From: Biomphalaria glabrata
Lineage: Eukaryota > Mollusca > Gastropoda > Planorbidae
NCBI RefSeq assembly: GCF_947242115.1
Contig: NC_074721.1
Location: 2,369,501-2,433,500, forward strand
Direction of reading: 5' to 3'
DNA length: 64,000 nt
Shown: piece after piece, positions 22,239 to 33,805 of the stretch
Position numbering within the stretch: the first letter of the stretch is position 1
How the letters are laid out: each line of letters begins with the position of its first letter
Notes under the pieces: generated by a model
Database searches by the model: none
Seen by the model: the letters and a program-made list of their open reading frames with translations, nothing else
What the model was told of the DNA's origin: nothing
Position numbers and translations under genes: made by a program

Positions 22239-22775
22239 CAGTGATGCCCAAAATACGGCCCGCGGGCCATATCCGGCCCGCGACGTGGTTTCATCCGGCC
22301 CGCCGAAACGTCGACACGAAGAGTAGTAAATCCCCCCCACACACACACCTTTTCCAAAAGGAAAATGTTGAGAAATGTCTTAGCTACGTTAGGGCCCTCT
22401 GATGGATTGGCACAATGACCTTGGTTTGAGCCGCCACTAAAAAGATTTTTGAACTACGCCTAGAAATTGGAGGATCGATGGGAATATTTACCAAAAAGAG
22501 ACAAGAAAATGAATCGTTGGCTAGCTACCTATAATTTTGCTCACATTTTAAGTAGAGAAATGAAGCCGTTTCCTACGAAAAAAAAAAAAAAACATATCTG
22601 TCTGATTCATTAATGTAAGTACAGCAAGTAGTATTTACTAGATCAACAGGTTTCTATTAAAAATCTTTCAGATCAGTTTCTTTCCGTTTTTTGTACCTTT
22701 TCGGTCATGTGGCCCGCGACACGAGTGTCGGAACTTAATTTGGGCCCGCAGGTTGAATTAGATTGGGTATCACTG
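22239..22775. mobile_element. Second hAT family, short copy with TIRs
   Basis: The 5' end CAGTGATGCCCAAAATACGG and the inverted 3' end CAGTGATACCCAATCTAATT flank about 537 bp with the GGCCCGCGGGCC subterminal motif typical of hAT. Broken transposase-like words occur inside (ESLASY, then a shifted NFAHILSREMKPF). The flanking 8-mers do not match, so the target duplication has decayed or one side was rearranged. Confidence 0.7.
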
Positions 22776-22856
22776 TTGTAGACAATTCAGTAGGCCTATA
22801 CTTACCAGAAGCCAGGTGTGTAAACGTTACCCAGCCTTCAGTGACGTCGACACGGT

Positions 22857-23031
22857 GTTAGTAAAATATTTTACATGTTTGGGATGTTTCTTCAGAGTGG
22901 AAGATAATCTGCAAATCCTACCCCAAACCTACCGCAGGGGGTGGCAAAAGGCAGGGTTTGAACCCGGGACCATTGAGACAATAGAACGACAGTCCGGCGC
23001 GCCTACAGCACGACCAGACAACCATACTATA
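22857..23031 (-). mobile_element. SINE family B copy
   Basis: Minus-oriented: the tRNA-like head is at the high-coordinate end (GGTTGTCTGGTCGTGCTG...), with the B-box GGTTCAAACCC represented by GGTTTGAACCC on the plus strand. The body carries GGATGTTTCTTCAGAGTGGA and GAAGATAATC. Confidence 0.7.
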
Positions 23032-23640
23032 GCACAATAGAATACTCAGTCCTGATATATAGGTCTATATATATTTATTTATTTATGTATTTCCGAGGTC
23101 CACGGTTTATGCCATACATCCCAAGTGAAATACCTTGAAGCATTACATTTTCAGGAACAGAAAATAACATTTTCAGAACAAATATTTTTAATAATGAAAA
23201 AAAAAAAAAAAAAAAAAACATGAGCCTATTCTTGGACAATTTTAAAAATGTGGCCTTGATGACCTCTTAAAAATTACAGATGTTTCTTCTTCACAGAGCA
23301 TAAATACGTCCTACGCGTATCTACATGTAAATCTAGTGCAAGTTAATTAAAGACAAATTCTACTAAACCATTGGTTTTCTGGGCTGACTCAAGCAACCCG
23401 TGTTCCATGATTTAATGGCAATATTGAAGAAAAAGGATTTGATGAGTGTTAGACTTAGTCAATAGTCATAAGCCTACACATTTAAATTAGGCTTATCAAT
23501 ATAAACGAAACAACAATATAGAATCTCAATGGTCTGTTTATTGTAAACATATTTATTGTCTTAGATTGTTCACATACACATAGCTAACAATAAGGTTCTA
23601 GTTATTTAAAGTACGCTATAAAGTTATCTCTATCCCCCAC

Positions 23641-23789
23641 TTTCTCTGATATTGCTATAAAAAAAAACAACAAGGTTTACAAAGACAGTGACAATGTGAC
23701 TGTCAGTGTGTGTGGACACACAAACGTAAAATCAGCCCCCGAAGTGGTCCACCAAGAGAAAGACGGACAGATCTAGACATTGATAGAGG

Positions 23790-23821
<32 letters not shown>

Positions 23822-24400
23822 CTTTATTATCCGCAAGGAAATTTGTCTTACAATTTGTGCATTACACCAAACAAAAAACATTATAACTATAAGAAACCAA
23901 AGATAGAACATATTAGGCTGATATTGCTGTATAGCCCAATTACAATAACATTTAACTTTACACACTGACACACACACACACACACAAATAGATTATATAA
24001 TTTAATTTAACAATGAAAAAAAAAACAATCTTGTATACCTATAAGATAAGATAAGATAATTTTACTGATCCAATCAAATGGAAATTCAGTTTGACTACAA
24101 TTGACAACATATAGCGTAACTACTGTACAATAACAGTATAGATGAAAAATTCGAACAACATTTACACACGAAACACATACACATTCACAACCAGCTCTTT
24201 ATGAATTTGAACTTCTATGTACTTCTCGATGACGACAGCTGACCGAAAGTGAGACTAAAGGATTTTTAAAATCTTTCTATAACAAACAAAATTAAAAAAA
24301 AAAAAAAAAACAAGGTTACGAAGACAGTTTGTGTTCTCCACACAAACTTAAAATCGCCCCCCCCCCCCCCCGAAGTGGTCCACCCAGGCAAGTTTCACTT
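23641..24400. repeat. Composite of two LINE tails between duplicated flanks
   Basis: A segment around 23641-23760 (ACAAGGTTTACAAAGACAG, CCCCGAAGTGGTCCACC) is repeated at about 24290-24390 (ACAAGGTTACGAAGACAG, C15 run, CGAAGTGGTCCACCC). Between them are two minus-strand LINE 3' ends: 23780-23975, with an (AAT)n tail and TCTTTATTATCCGCAAGGAA, and 24043-24290, with (AAGAT)n and TTTTACTGATCCAATCAAAT. Confidence 0.6.
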
Positions 24401-24540
24401 TTTTTCAGAAAGAATATCAGAATGAAATTCTATCAAAGGCAAACGACAGAAAAGAATGGAGAAAGTGTGGTGCCAATACGGTCCAGCAGACCAAGGAATA
24501 GGTGAAAGTGAAGGAGAAGTTCGATAACAACCTGGCCTTA
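24400..24540 (+). mobile_element. LINE 3' tail fragment
   Basis: The plus-strand peptide NEILSKANDRKEWRKCGA, followed by a stop and GTGAAAGTGAAGG, is the end of the non-LTR family seen at 35.1, 52.0 and 54.9 kb. Confidence 0.65.
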
Positions 24541-24984
24541 CTGATGTCATATAATGATTATCTAATTGATCTAATTGTTATGTAAGGGTCAATCTCTTAT
24601 TCAAGACAAAAAATAAAAAAAAAATAATTCTTCCTTTGGTTCTGTATTTCTGGTTCGCGATGCATCATCGCAGTTCATGCGATAATATGAAAAACGACTT
24701 ATTAATTGTTGTTTTAAATTATGTTCCAATTATATGTAGGCCTATACGAAATCGATTTTTTCTCTTCAAGAATAAAAGTAAACATTTTTTAAAAATGTAT
24801 TAATTAGTATGACGGAGTGTATATAACTTAACAATACAATTGTAATTTTTTTTAGCATAAATGTGTTCAAAATATGGTAAATAGCATCTCCCTTACTAAA
24901 TAGCATCTAGTGTGTGTTACTATTAATGGTGAATAGTTGTAAAAATGGTGTAATTTTAATTAAAAAAAACTGCTTGCATAGTTG

Positions 24985-25250
24985 ATTTTAAAAATTAAAA
25001 TTTTCAGTTTAAGAAAAGAAAAAAGTAGCCATTGCATAGGCCTAGTTGATTTTAAAAATTAAAAATTTCAGTTTAAGAAAGGGTTAGGGTTAGTAGCCGT
25101 TACATCAGAACTTTGAATGGTCTAAAATATTATGATGTCGAATTTTCACTATCTTTTCTAGTTTACGAGATCTAAACGGGACGAACGGACGGACAGACAA
25201 ACCACACAAAAATAATAGCGTCTTTTCCCCTTTCAGGGGGCCGCTAAAAA
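24985..25250. repeat. Duplicated 60-bp segment plus short interstitial telomere-like motif
   Basis: GTTGATTTTAAAAATTAAAA followed by TTTCAGTTTAAGAAA occurs twice (about 24980 and 25042). The second copy is followed by GGGTTAGGGTTAG. Downstream, ACGAACGGACGGACAGACAA and TTTTCCCCTTTCAGGGGGCC look like the end of a transposable element. Confidence 0.55.
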
Positions 25251-25301
25251 ACTGAGAAAGTGGACAACGCTGCAACAGACCTAACTTACCTGAATCTTGT
25301 A

Positions 25302-25590
25302 TAATTAAAGTTTAGTAAAGTTCCCCTTTCTGACCTTATGGTAGATGATGTAGGGGTCATCTGTTTCTGTGGCCCACGGTTAAGGTGTCATGTAGCCACC
25401 ACAACGACCAACCGCCTTTACTTCACCCCAACTTATGTCAGGTACCCATTAGAACTGGGGAGGGGGGGGGGACTTAGAGGCGCCCTAAAGATACCGAAAT
25501 TAAAATCCCAGTCTTAGCCAGGATTCGAACCGGTGACCCCTCATTTCGGACGCCAAATGCGGACTGCCTGTGAAACAGATGAGCTTTAGA
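25302..25590 (-). mobile_element. SINE family A copy
   Basis: Minus orientation. It reads from AGTAAAGTTCCCCTTTCTGA through AGGCGCCCTAAAG to the tRNA-like head (GGATTCGAACCGGTGACCCC). Moderately diverged. Confidence 0.8.
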
Positions 25591-25828
25591 TACATCATCT
25601 GTACATTATATACATCATCTGTTCCCGTAGATTGCAGAGTCTGAAAGGTGTAGCTAAGGACTGCTTACGGCATCGATGTAATAAAGTAGCTGAAGCGGCG
25701 TCTCAACCTAGCTATTATTAGGCCTACAAAAAAAAAAAAAAAACCCAGCTCAACTGTGACTTGAGGGATAAAATCGGCAAGAGTCAACAGAAAATACATT
25801 TAAAGCAAACACAATGTAAAATGTTTTG

Positions 25829-25999
25829 TAAAATGTTTTACATGTTTTGGATGTTCCTTCAGAGTTGAAGATAATTACTTCCTAGTCCAAGCCTCCTGCA
25901 GGACGACAGGGGATGGGAGCGGGCAGGGTTTGAACCCTGGACCATCGATAAATCTGAACGACAGTCCAGCGCGCAAACCGCACGACCAGGCAGCCATCC
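25829..25999 (-). mobile_element. SINE family B copy
   Basis: Minus orientation. It carries GGATGTTCCTTCAGAGTTGA, CCTGCAGGACGACAGGGGAT, GGTTTGAACCCTGGACCATC and the head CGACCAGGCAGCCATC. Confidence 0.85.
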
Positions 26000-28900
26000 A
26001 TATGAGAACATATTGACTACTAAACTGCTTTGTTTTGATATCATTTGGATATTACATCAAAGAAGAGCTCTAGAAAGCTTATAAGAATCAAATCCCACTG
26101 AATCGCTTTACTAGGCCTATATAGACCTAATAGTAGTATGCCTATGGATTTTACAGCAAATAGTCCTGTCAGTTATCGAGGAGGAAAAAAGTCATGCTTG
26201 AATGGTTGCGATCGAGTAAGAAATATTGCGCCATTTACGTCACGCATAATTAAGTAGGCCACAAGGACATAACAAAAAAAAAATCTTTTCTTTGTAGCAA
26301 GTGCATAGAGCATAGACTGTTACATATACGTTCGAGTCAGGATTTCGCGTATGAATATCCAAGATTAGACAGTAGACAATAATAACATTATTAGATAATA
26401 GCCTAGGCCTATATTTCTTGGTAATAATCTAAAAGCCCCTTCTCTATTTGTATGACGTAACCTTTAGGGACTCTTATGGGCTTTGTCGACGCTTAGCGAC
26501 ACAACACAACTTATCTGTATCTATATAGCGACATAACACAACTTATATCTAAAGACCTCAGCCCCTGGATGACAAAAGTGGTCATCATCGAACCACGATG
26601 GACGAACTATATATAAAAGACACACAAAAATTACCACACAAATATATAATAACTAAAATAACTCAATGATGTGCAATTATAAGCAATGATATCAATCATA
26701 CAATAAATATAATACAAACATACATATACATACATTTTGAATACAAATTTTCATTTCATTTATACACACTTAATTACCATATTCCTCTCTAAGAATATTG
26801 TTGTTAATGATTCAGGCACTCTACAATAAGCAATCACAACAATGTAATATGAAATCTTTAAACTGCTTTCTCAAGAAATGAAATATTGTTATAAATTATT
26901 TCATTAAAATGTTTAAATATTCTCTTGTAATTTGTATACAAGGACAAACAAATGTCTGTACTTACATTAATAGGCCTACATTACCTATTAGGCCTGTCTA
27001 TTTTCATTGGTTATTTGTGTTTATTATTTGTATTGCATCAGTATAGTATGTATGATGCTTTTAGCCTGAATATAAATATAATAGATCTTATCTTCTTATC
27101 TTATAAAGTACAGACGTTACTTCAATAAAGTAGATAATTACGCATTTCATCTGTCAAACTAGTTAGTCAGTGACTTAAACTCTGATAAGTCATTGGTTTT
27201 CCTGGTGATTCAGGCAATCCATTCCTATCTCTAATGGCACCAGGCCAGGGGAGAAGGACCATAGGAGAATAGATGCAGAATAATAATATTATTAATTAAT
27301 ATACAATTATAAACATCAACTACAATCTCTAGCATACACTCTTATTCTATAGATCTGTAAGCATTATTAACTATAAAATAATATCATATTGAAGTTAGGC
27401 CTAATATATAGAGATCTTTTATTTATGAAAGACCTTTTAAAATAACTTTTGAATAAGTTTGAGACTAGCCTAAAGAAAGTAATCCCTCTGTGACTCTGTC
27501 TTTGTAAAGTTTAGTCAGAGTAATTGGAGTAAAAGGGGAGCGCACTCGTCTCATAATTAGGCTAATTCCAAACAGATCTAGATCTTATTATTTTAATGTA
27601 CAATATAAAAATGATTTAAAACAACAGGCTTGAAATATGTATAATCTAGATCTAGGATTGTCGATGTATGGGTAGTTGGCCTATGTTGTCCTATTCACGG
27701 AAACTAAAAGGAAATGGCTTTATATTACAGAGTAATTCTGTGATTTAATAGCCCATTCTTTACATAATCAGAGAAATGATTTTACATTATTTTAACCGTG
27801 AAAACTAAGGATCATTACTTTTCTATGAAAGAATAGATTGATTTTCCTAGATTTGGAGCGACTCCCTTACATCTTGGTTCAAAAGCCAAGCGCTTTAGCA
27901 CTCAGCCACCGCACCTCACTTCTTCTGTGAAATATGATTATTAATAAAGTAGTTTTACAACCTTAGTAGTCCAGTTCTTTAAGTTGTCCTCCTTTGTAAG
28001 GTTATGTCCTCTTTTGTGCTCGTGGGGGTCTGGTGGCAACTCCAGCCGTCAACAGTTTCTAGTAGGCATATTTGCACCTATTGTTATGGGCTCGTCTGGG
28101 CGAGTTCGAATGGGCTAAATAGATTCTGATGCAACCAGCATTACGTTATAAACAGGGGAGAACGACTGGTGAAGTCCAGAGGAAGAGTTGAAGTCGGAGA
28201 CTGAGAGACAGAAAGAGGTGTGTTTATACTAGATTTAAAATGAGTTGCATTATCATGTTGAAACTGTTCAAAATGTGTTTCTACATCTAGGCTACACTGA
28301 AATCAAAATATGTATATAAATTGTTCAACAACACATATAACAGCCAAATTAACGTGTTTTACAATACTTATATCTATAATTGATTTGAGTGTACATGTAA
28401 ACAAAAGCTTGTAGTAATACAACAAAAGTAATGCAGCTGATGAAAATTGACGCTGCCAACTTTTGAGTTGATATACGAAATATGCTTCTGTCATTGGCAC
28501 TCTGTGACTTGCTCTTGATCATAGACTATTTATGTCGTCTATGGTCTTGATTCAAGATAATTGTGTCTACTTTGTTCACATTAAAGGTTGGACTGTAAAA
28601 AAATAAAAAATAAAAGGGAAATAATGAGTTTCTTATATTTTAGTGTTATTTATTTTTCTCATTGAAAATCCTTATTTCTTGCTAATAGTGTTCTTAACCC
28701 TAATTTATGACAATTATTCGTAATAAAATGTGTAAAACTAATATACATTATATACATTTATTCTACTTTTACATTTTAATTCATCCTAGCATGTGAAAAA
28801 CAAATTAAATTAATAGATGCGTTCTCCTATAGATTACTTATGAAAGAAATAATTATGTAGTCTAAATAAAACTTACTTTATGGATACCTGTACAGTTAAA

Positions 28901-29300
28901 CCTTTAGCTACTTCATCAAAATACTGAACTGCAATGTCTAAAATAACCTTTTTAAAGGACTTTGCTCTGAAATTATAAATTATTATTTATTTTTTTTAGA
29001 AACAAATCTCAATGTATAAAATATTTCCCCCAAAAAAATAACTTTAGAGTCTTAAGACGCATATTTCCTCGATCTTATCACGACTTACAGAGATTAATTA
29101 TAATTGAAAAGTCTTAACAGATTTTCCCCGGAAGTACTATAAAATCAAGTGAGGCGCCATTTTGTCCATACTGGTATAGACCAAAGCAGCTAGCAGGCGA
29201 TGGAGTCTGAAAGAGACAGATGGAGAGCGCTCTCCAAGGTCTTTCTATGGTGACGGTGGAAAAAGGTTAGCTATGCAGTGGGAATGTAATATCTAAAGAT
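26000..29300. other. Intergenic, TAGGCCTA-rich, no gene recognised
   Basis: AT-rich DNA with several TAGGCCTA palindromes, a SINE A head fragment at about 27868-27912 (minus; AAGCCAAGCGCTTTAGCACT), a copy of an unnamed dispersed repeat at 27100-27215, and an unassigned moderately GC-rich stretch at 28000-28200. Small open frames here have no supporting homology. Confidence 0.5.
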
Positions 29301-29780
29301 AACAACAAAAACATATGGTCATACATTAAGTCTAAGAAAATGGAAACAACAGGCATAGCGCCATTAAAAGGAGAAGACAACTTAACATATAATGATAATA
29401 AAACGAAAGCTAACATCCTAAACCAGGGCAGAGTACCAAGGGACTGGAAGAAGCTAATGTCACCCCTCTATTTAAAAAAGAAGAAAAATCTGACCCAGGA
29501 CACTACAGACCAGTATCACTTACCAGCATCACATGTAAAATCCTAGAACACATAGTATGTAGCAACATCATAAACCACTTAGACAAACATAATGTTCTTA
29601 CTCCATACCAACATAGCTTTAGGAAATATAGATCATGTGAAACACAACTAATAGTACTAATTGATGATTTTTCAAAAGGTTTAGATAACAGTGAGCAAAT
29701 AGACGCTATCTTACTAGATTTTTCAAAGTTCTTGACAAAGTTCACCACCATAGTTTGCTTAAAAAATTAAAATGTTAATA
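29300..29780 (+). mobile_element. LINE reverse transcriptase palm fragment
   Basis: Plus-strand words LNQGRVPRDWKK, YRPVSLTSITCKILEH, LDKHNVLTPYQHSFRKYRSC, ETQLIVLIDDFSKGLD and IDAILLDFSK belong to the fingers/palm of a non-LTR reverse transcriptase, spread over more than one frame. The catalytic YxDD part is absent. Confidence 0.9.
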
Positions 29781-29869
29781 TATTTTGTGTATTATAGCTA
29801 CTTTACTTTTTATTCTTCTGTCCTGAAGTGTCTCTAAGTTTAGTGATTTTACTAACGATGATACTCTAA

Positions 29870-30620
29870 TCAAAGTGAATCTGTGGCATTTTACGTCTCG
29901 AGAGACGATCTTTTCCCTTTGCAACTTCTTGTGTGACTAAAGAGGCCAATCCTTGATACACAGCTGCGATCGCAGGTTGGGCATATATAATCACCAGGCG
30001 CCGTTGCATTTTCACCATTCTTTCTGCTTCTGTTGTGTATGACATCTGCAATCTGTGACCCTTCCTTTATGCTCTCTCTCCATGTGGATCTGTCCAGTGC
30101 CACCTCTTCCCAGTTGCCAGTGTCGATTTTGAAGAGCTTCATGTCGCGTTTGCATACATCCGTATAACGTAAAAGTGGGCGACCAGCGGCTCTCCTGCCT
30201 TCTATTAGATCGCCATACAGGATGTCCTGTGGAAGTCGACCTACTGGCATTCTACGAACGTGGCCAAGCCAGTCAAGGCGTCTGCTGCTGATAACAGAGC
30301 GGATGTCCTGGCATCCTGCTCTATGTAGCACTTCCTCATTGGTTATCTTATCTTGCCACCTTATTTTAAAGATCCGCCCTAGGCATCGGAGGTGGAAGAC
30401 ATTCAGCTTTTTTTCCTGCCATGAGTAGAATGACCATGTTTCACTTCCGTACACCAAGGTGCTCAACACACAGGTCCGGTAGACTAGGGCTTTAGTACTG
30501 CTAGTCAGCAATATGTTGTCCCAGACTCTTTTCTGCAACCGTGACATGGTGGCCATTGCCTTGGCTATCCTGTTGTTTATGTCTTTATCCAGTAGAGTGT
30601 TGTTGGATATGATGTCAAAG
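29870..30620 (-). mobile_element. LINE reverse transcriptase C-terminus with terminal C2H2 finger
   Basis: One open frame of 221 codons: LVYGSETWSFY, HLRCLGRIFKIRWQDKITNE, RRLDWLGHVRRMP, GRPLLRYTDVCKRDMK, then a finger CPTCDRSCVSRIGLFSHTRSC-like at the very end. The finger is a known C-terminal feature of this LINE group, so it should not be read as a host zinc-finger gene. The 5' two thirds of the element are missing. Confidence 0.9.
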
Positions 30621-30639
30621 TGAATATTCGTTTATTATA

Positions 30640-31640
30640 AATATCAATGCTCTATTTTGTATTTGTTCTAGATTCTTTATGTTTTCTTGAGTTGAGGATC
30701 CCAAAGAGAGGACTCATATTCTAATATTGGCCTAACTAAAGTTGAATAGCATACTCTATTTGATTTTCATTTCTGTAATTCATCTAATTCTTTCGGTAAA
30801 ATTTCAGTATCTTGTGTTGTTTTTATTGCCCTACCTATATAATCCCATCGTATGCGAATAATGTGACTGTTATTTCTGAAATAATACTATTTGGTAGATA
30901 ATTTATGTAAATTAGAAACAGAAGTGGGCCAAAGGCTGTTCCTTCATGGGCGTAGCTAGAAATATTTTTCATCGTTTGGGGGCCCGGGTGGCTTGACCTC
31001 TTTTGTGGCCCCTTCATTTTGCGTAATATTTAATTTTTTATGTAAAAAACACTCATTTTGGGCCCTCTCTCTAGTGTGGGCCCGGGGAGATTTTCAAATT
31101 CTCCCTCCTCCTCACCCACCCTAGCTACGCCACTGTCTCCTTGATGTACACATGAGTTTACTATTATTGATGTTAATTTGGACCCATTTATTATTACAGT
31201 TTGTTCTCTTCCTAAATCCAAAAGCAATTGATGTAATGAATCATTAATGCCATAATAGTTTAGTTTTTTAAGCAGGCTATGGTGGTGAACTTCGTCAAAT
31301 GTCTTAGAAAAGCCTTATAAAATTGCATCTATTTGCTCACTATTATTTAGTCCCTTTGAAATATCATTAATTAATCCTATTAGTTCAGTTTTACATGACT
31401 TATATTTCCTAAAGCCAAGTTGGTATATGGAGTGAGGACATTATGTTTATCTAAGTGATTTATGATGTAGCTACATATTATGTGTTCTAGTATTTTACAT
31501 ACGATGCTGATGAGTGATACTGGTCTGTAGTTCCTCTGATCAGATTTTTCCTCCTTATTTTAAATAGAGGAGTGACATTAGCTTCTTTCCAGTCCCTAGG
31601 TAACCTGTGCAGATTTAGTGATCCCTGAAAAAGTATTTTG
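30640..31640 (-). mobile_element. LINE reverse transcriptase palm fragment, same family as 29.3 kb, inverted
   Basis: The minus strand reads the same series as the plus-strand piece at 29.3 kb (WKEANVTPLF, YRPVSLISIVCKILEH, HNVLTP, LDLGREQTVIINGSKL, CVHQG, then AFGPLLFLIYINYLPNS). It contains stops and is split by a short MITE at 30945-31137. Confidence 0.88.
30945..31137. mobile_element. MITE with CAGTGGCGTAGCTAG-type ends inside the LINE
   Basis: The ends are CATGGGCGTAGCTAG and, inverted, CAGTGGCGTAGCTAGGG. The interior is G/C-run rich (GGGGGCCCGGGTGGC, GGGCCCGGGGAGA). Flanks TGTTCCTT and (TG)TCTCCTT resemble a decayed target duplication. Removing it restores the LINE codons CVHQG and TAFGPLLF as neighbours. 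Confidence 0.8.
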
Positions 31641-31713
31641 AACACTGGTGCTAGCTATCTACAAAGTACAAACATTTTAAAAAATCTATATTAAATAAAA
31701 AAACATATTCTAC

Positions 31714-33249
31714 TTACATTGCTATAAGCTGATCATTTTCAACTTCGTTTAGCAGTGCTCCGTGTCCGTCAAGGTATTCAATGGTATCAGTATGCCCTTT
31801 TTTTGACGCAATCGCTAATGCTGACAAACCTTCCTTGTTTTTTTCATTAATTCTTGCTTCTGATCTTACAAGTGACATAACCGTCTCAATATGTCCATTC
31901 TGAGACGCGACCATCAGAGCTGTCCATCCTTTTTTGTCTGCATGGTTCACATTGGCTCCTAACTTTATAAGTGATGTAACAGTACTGACATGCCCGTGTT
32001 GTGCTGCAATCATTAGCGCTGTCCAGCCTTTTTTATTTGATTTATTTACAAGTAAATTGACAGATGTCGCAGATGCTTGGATGAGCGTTTCAACGATCTC
32101 AGATTGTCCGTATTCTGCTGCTATCATTAGTGCTGTCCAACCGTCTCTTTCTGTAATATTGACATCTGCACCAGATCGAAGAAGTCTTTTTACTATTTCA
32201 GTTCTTCCATTTTGGACTGCAAACATCAATGCAGTCCAATCATCGCATTGCTTTTTATTTACATCAGCGTTGTATGTAAGAAGTGTGTTAATTGTATCCA
32301 GGTGTCCATAATATGACGCTAACATCAAGGCTGTCCAACCCTTTTTATCAACAGTATTAATGTCTCCTCCTGACTTAATAAGAATTTCAACAATTTTATT
32401 GTGACCATTCCGACTTGCATGCAAGAGTGCTGTCCATTTGTTCTTTTCTATTGCATTTAATCCGGCCTGTGATCTGACCAACAGTTCAACTATTTCAGTC
32501 TTTCCATTTCCGGATGCAAGCATCAAAGCTGTCCGGCCACCAGGATAAGATTGATAACAGCTTTTAGCTCCGTGATTTAAAAGTATATTAACTATATCTT
32601 CATGTCCCTTTTGACAAGCGATCATTAATGCAGTGAAACCATTTTTATCATCAATATTTACTTTAGCTCCTCGTTTTAGAAGAGCTTTAACTGTCATGAT
32701 ATCTCCTTCATCTGTGGCAATCATTAGAGAAGTTTTTCCTTGCTTGTCGTAAATATTGACATTACCCCCATTCTTTAAAAGTGTGCTAACTATTTCAGAC
32801 GTGTGCATTAGGATCGCATACATTAACGCTGTGTAGCCGTTCATATCTACTGCATCTATGTTAGCCCCATTTTGTAGTAGCTCATTGATTGTCAGCAATC
32901 TGTCTGCTGGTGCAATTTCATGTTGCGTTGTTGCCAACTTCACTGATGTATTTCCATTTTTATCAGCAGCAGTAACGTTGCCGCTAGATGGCATAATTGT
33001 TTCTAGACCATCATTCTTTTCGTTTTTAGAAACAAGCATCAGAGCAGTCAAACCATTATGTGTGGCTTGGTTTACTCTGGCTCCATGCGCTACAAGCATA
33101 CGTATTATTTCCAAATGTCCATTTTGAGCAGCTAGCATTAAAGAAGTCCATCCCTTCTTATTTACGACATTTACGTTTGCTCCAGCTTTCAAAAGCGAGT
33201 CTACGACTTCTCTTTCTCCTTTTTCGGATGCAGTCAATAGTTCTGACAT
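31714..33249 (-). CDS. Ankyrin-repeat protein, large exon
   Basis: An open frame of 511 codons made almost wholly of about 15 ankyrin repeats of 33 residues. The N-terminal repeat starts MSELLTASEKGEREVVDSLL. Repeats 2 and 8-14 carry a strong WTALMLAAQNGH-type consensus, repeats 3-4 are degenerate (repeat 4 is long), and repeat 12 has a 5-residue insertion. Ankyrin repeats mediate protein binding; no other domain is visible, so the partner and role are unknown. The apparent stop TAA (31716-31714) overlaps a perfect donor, AT|GTAAGTA, so the exon probably splices on in phase 2 and the true C-terminus lies elsewhere. No convincing continuation was found at lower coordinates. The KKGWTALM repeats resemble expanded snail ankyrin families (recalled, unchecked). 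Confidence 0.88.
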   Translation of the reverse strand: MSELLTASEKGEREVVDSLLKAGANVNVVNKKGWTSLMLAAQNGHLEIIRMLVAHGARVNQATHNGLTALMLVSKNEKNDGLETIMPSSGNVTAADKNGNTSVKLATTQHEIAPADRLLTINELLQNGANIDAVDMNGYTALMYAILMHTSEIVSTLLKNGGNVNIYDKQGKTSLMIATDEGDIMTVKALLKRGAKVNIDDKNGFTALMIACQKGHEDIVNILLNHGAKSCYQSYPGGRTALMLASGNGKTEIVELLVRSQAGLNAIEKNKWTALLHASRNGHNKIVEILIKSGGDINTVDKKGWTALMLASYYGHLDTINTLLTYNADVNKKQCDDWTALMFAVQNGRTEIVKRLLRSGADVNITERDGWTALMIAAEYGQSEIVETLIQASATSVNLLVNKSNKKGWTALMIAAQHGHVSTVTSLIKLGANVNHADKKGWTALMVASQNGHIETVMSLVRSEARINEKNKEGLSALAIASKKGHTDTIEYLDGHGALLNEVENDQLIAM

Positions 33250-33800
33250 TTCTTTTCTTTCCAGGACCTGTTTAACCTAGTTGCCGAAACATAAGTAAAA
33301 TTATATTTGAAGATGGCTGTATTTTATGTAGGTCAGTCGTTGCCTATAAATTATAGACGTTACTTTCAAAGACAAGATAATTTCGTCCTACGCCTTTCAT
33401 GTCGTAGTGGACGTATGATGAACAAAAAATAATAAAAAGATTGGAATTTAAAAAAAAAAAAGGTAACTAAGAAAAACATCGCTCAGAAACTGCCAACTAT
33501 TTAATTTTTCTATAATATCAGAGGTTCCTTGAAAAAAAAATTATTAAGTATATAAAGTTAAAAAAAAATAATAATAATTATAAAGAGAGACTAGCCACAA
33601 ATCCTAAAAATAAGCTATAAGCAATTGTACTGTAATGAAAAATAAAGTCCAGATAGAGATAAACAACAATTAACAATAATAGGGCCTATATAAAATCCCA
33701 ATCTAGACCAGGACCAATATTGAATCTAGAAGACTAATCCTATTTTAAAATTCAAACTTAAAAATACGCAAGACTTTAACCAAAGAAAGAAAAGCATGCC
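33250..33800. other. Upstream flank of the ankyrin exon
   Basis: AT-rich, with one copy of the unnamed dispersed repeat at about 33345-33420 (ATAGACGTTACTTTCAAAGA, TTCGTCCTACGC). An acceptor-like GTTAAACAG lies about 25 bp upstream of the ankyrin ATG, so an upstream non-coding exon is possible. Confidence 0.45.
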
Positions 33801-33805
33801 CCATG

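Noticed and set aside
23780-23968. Poly-asparagine / poly-isoleucine frames on both strands
   Set aside because: They are the (AAT)n tail of a LINE read in frame.
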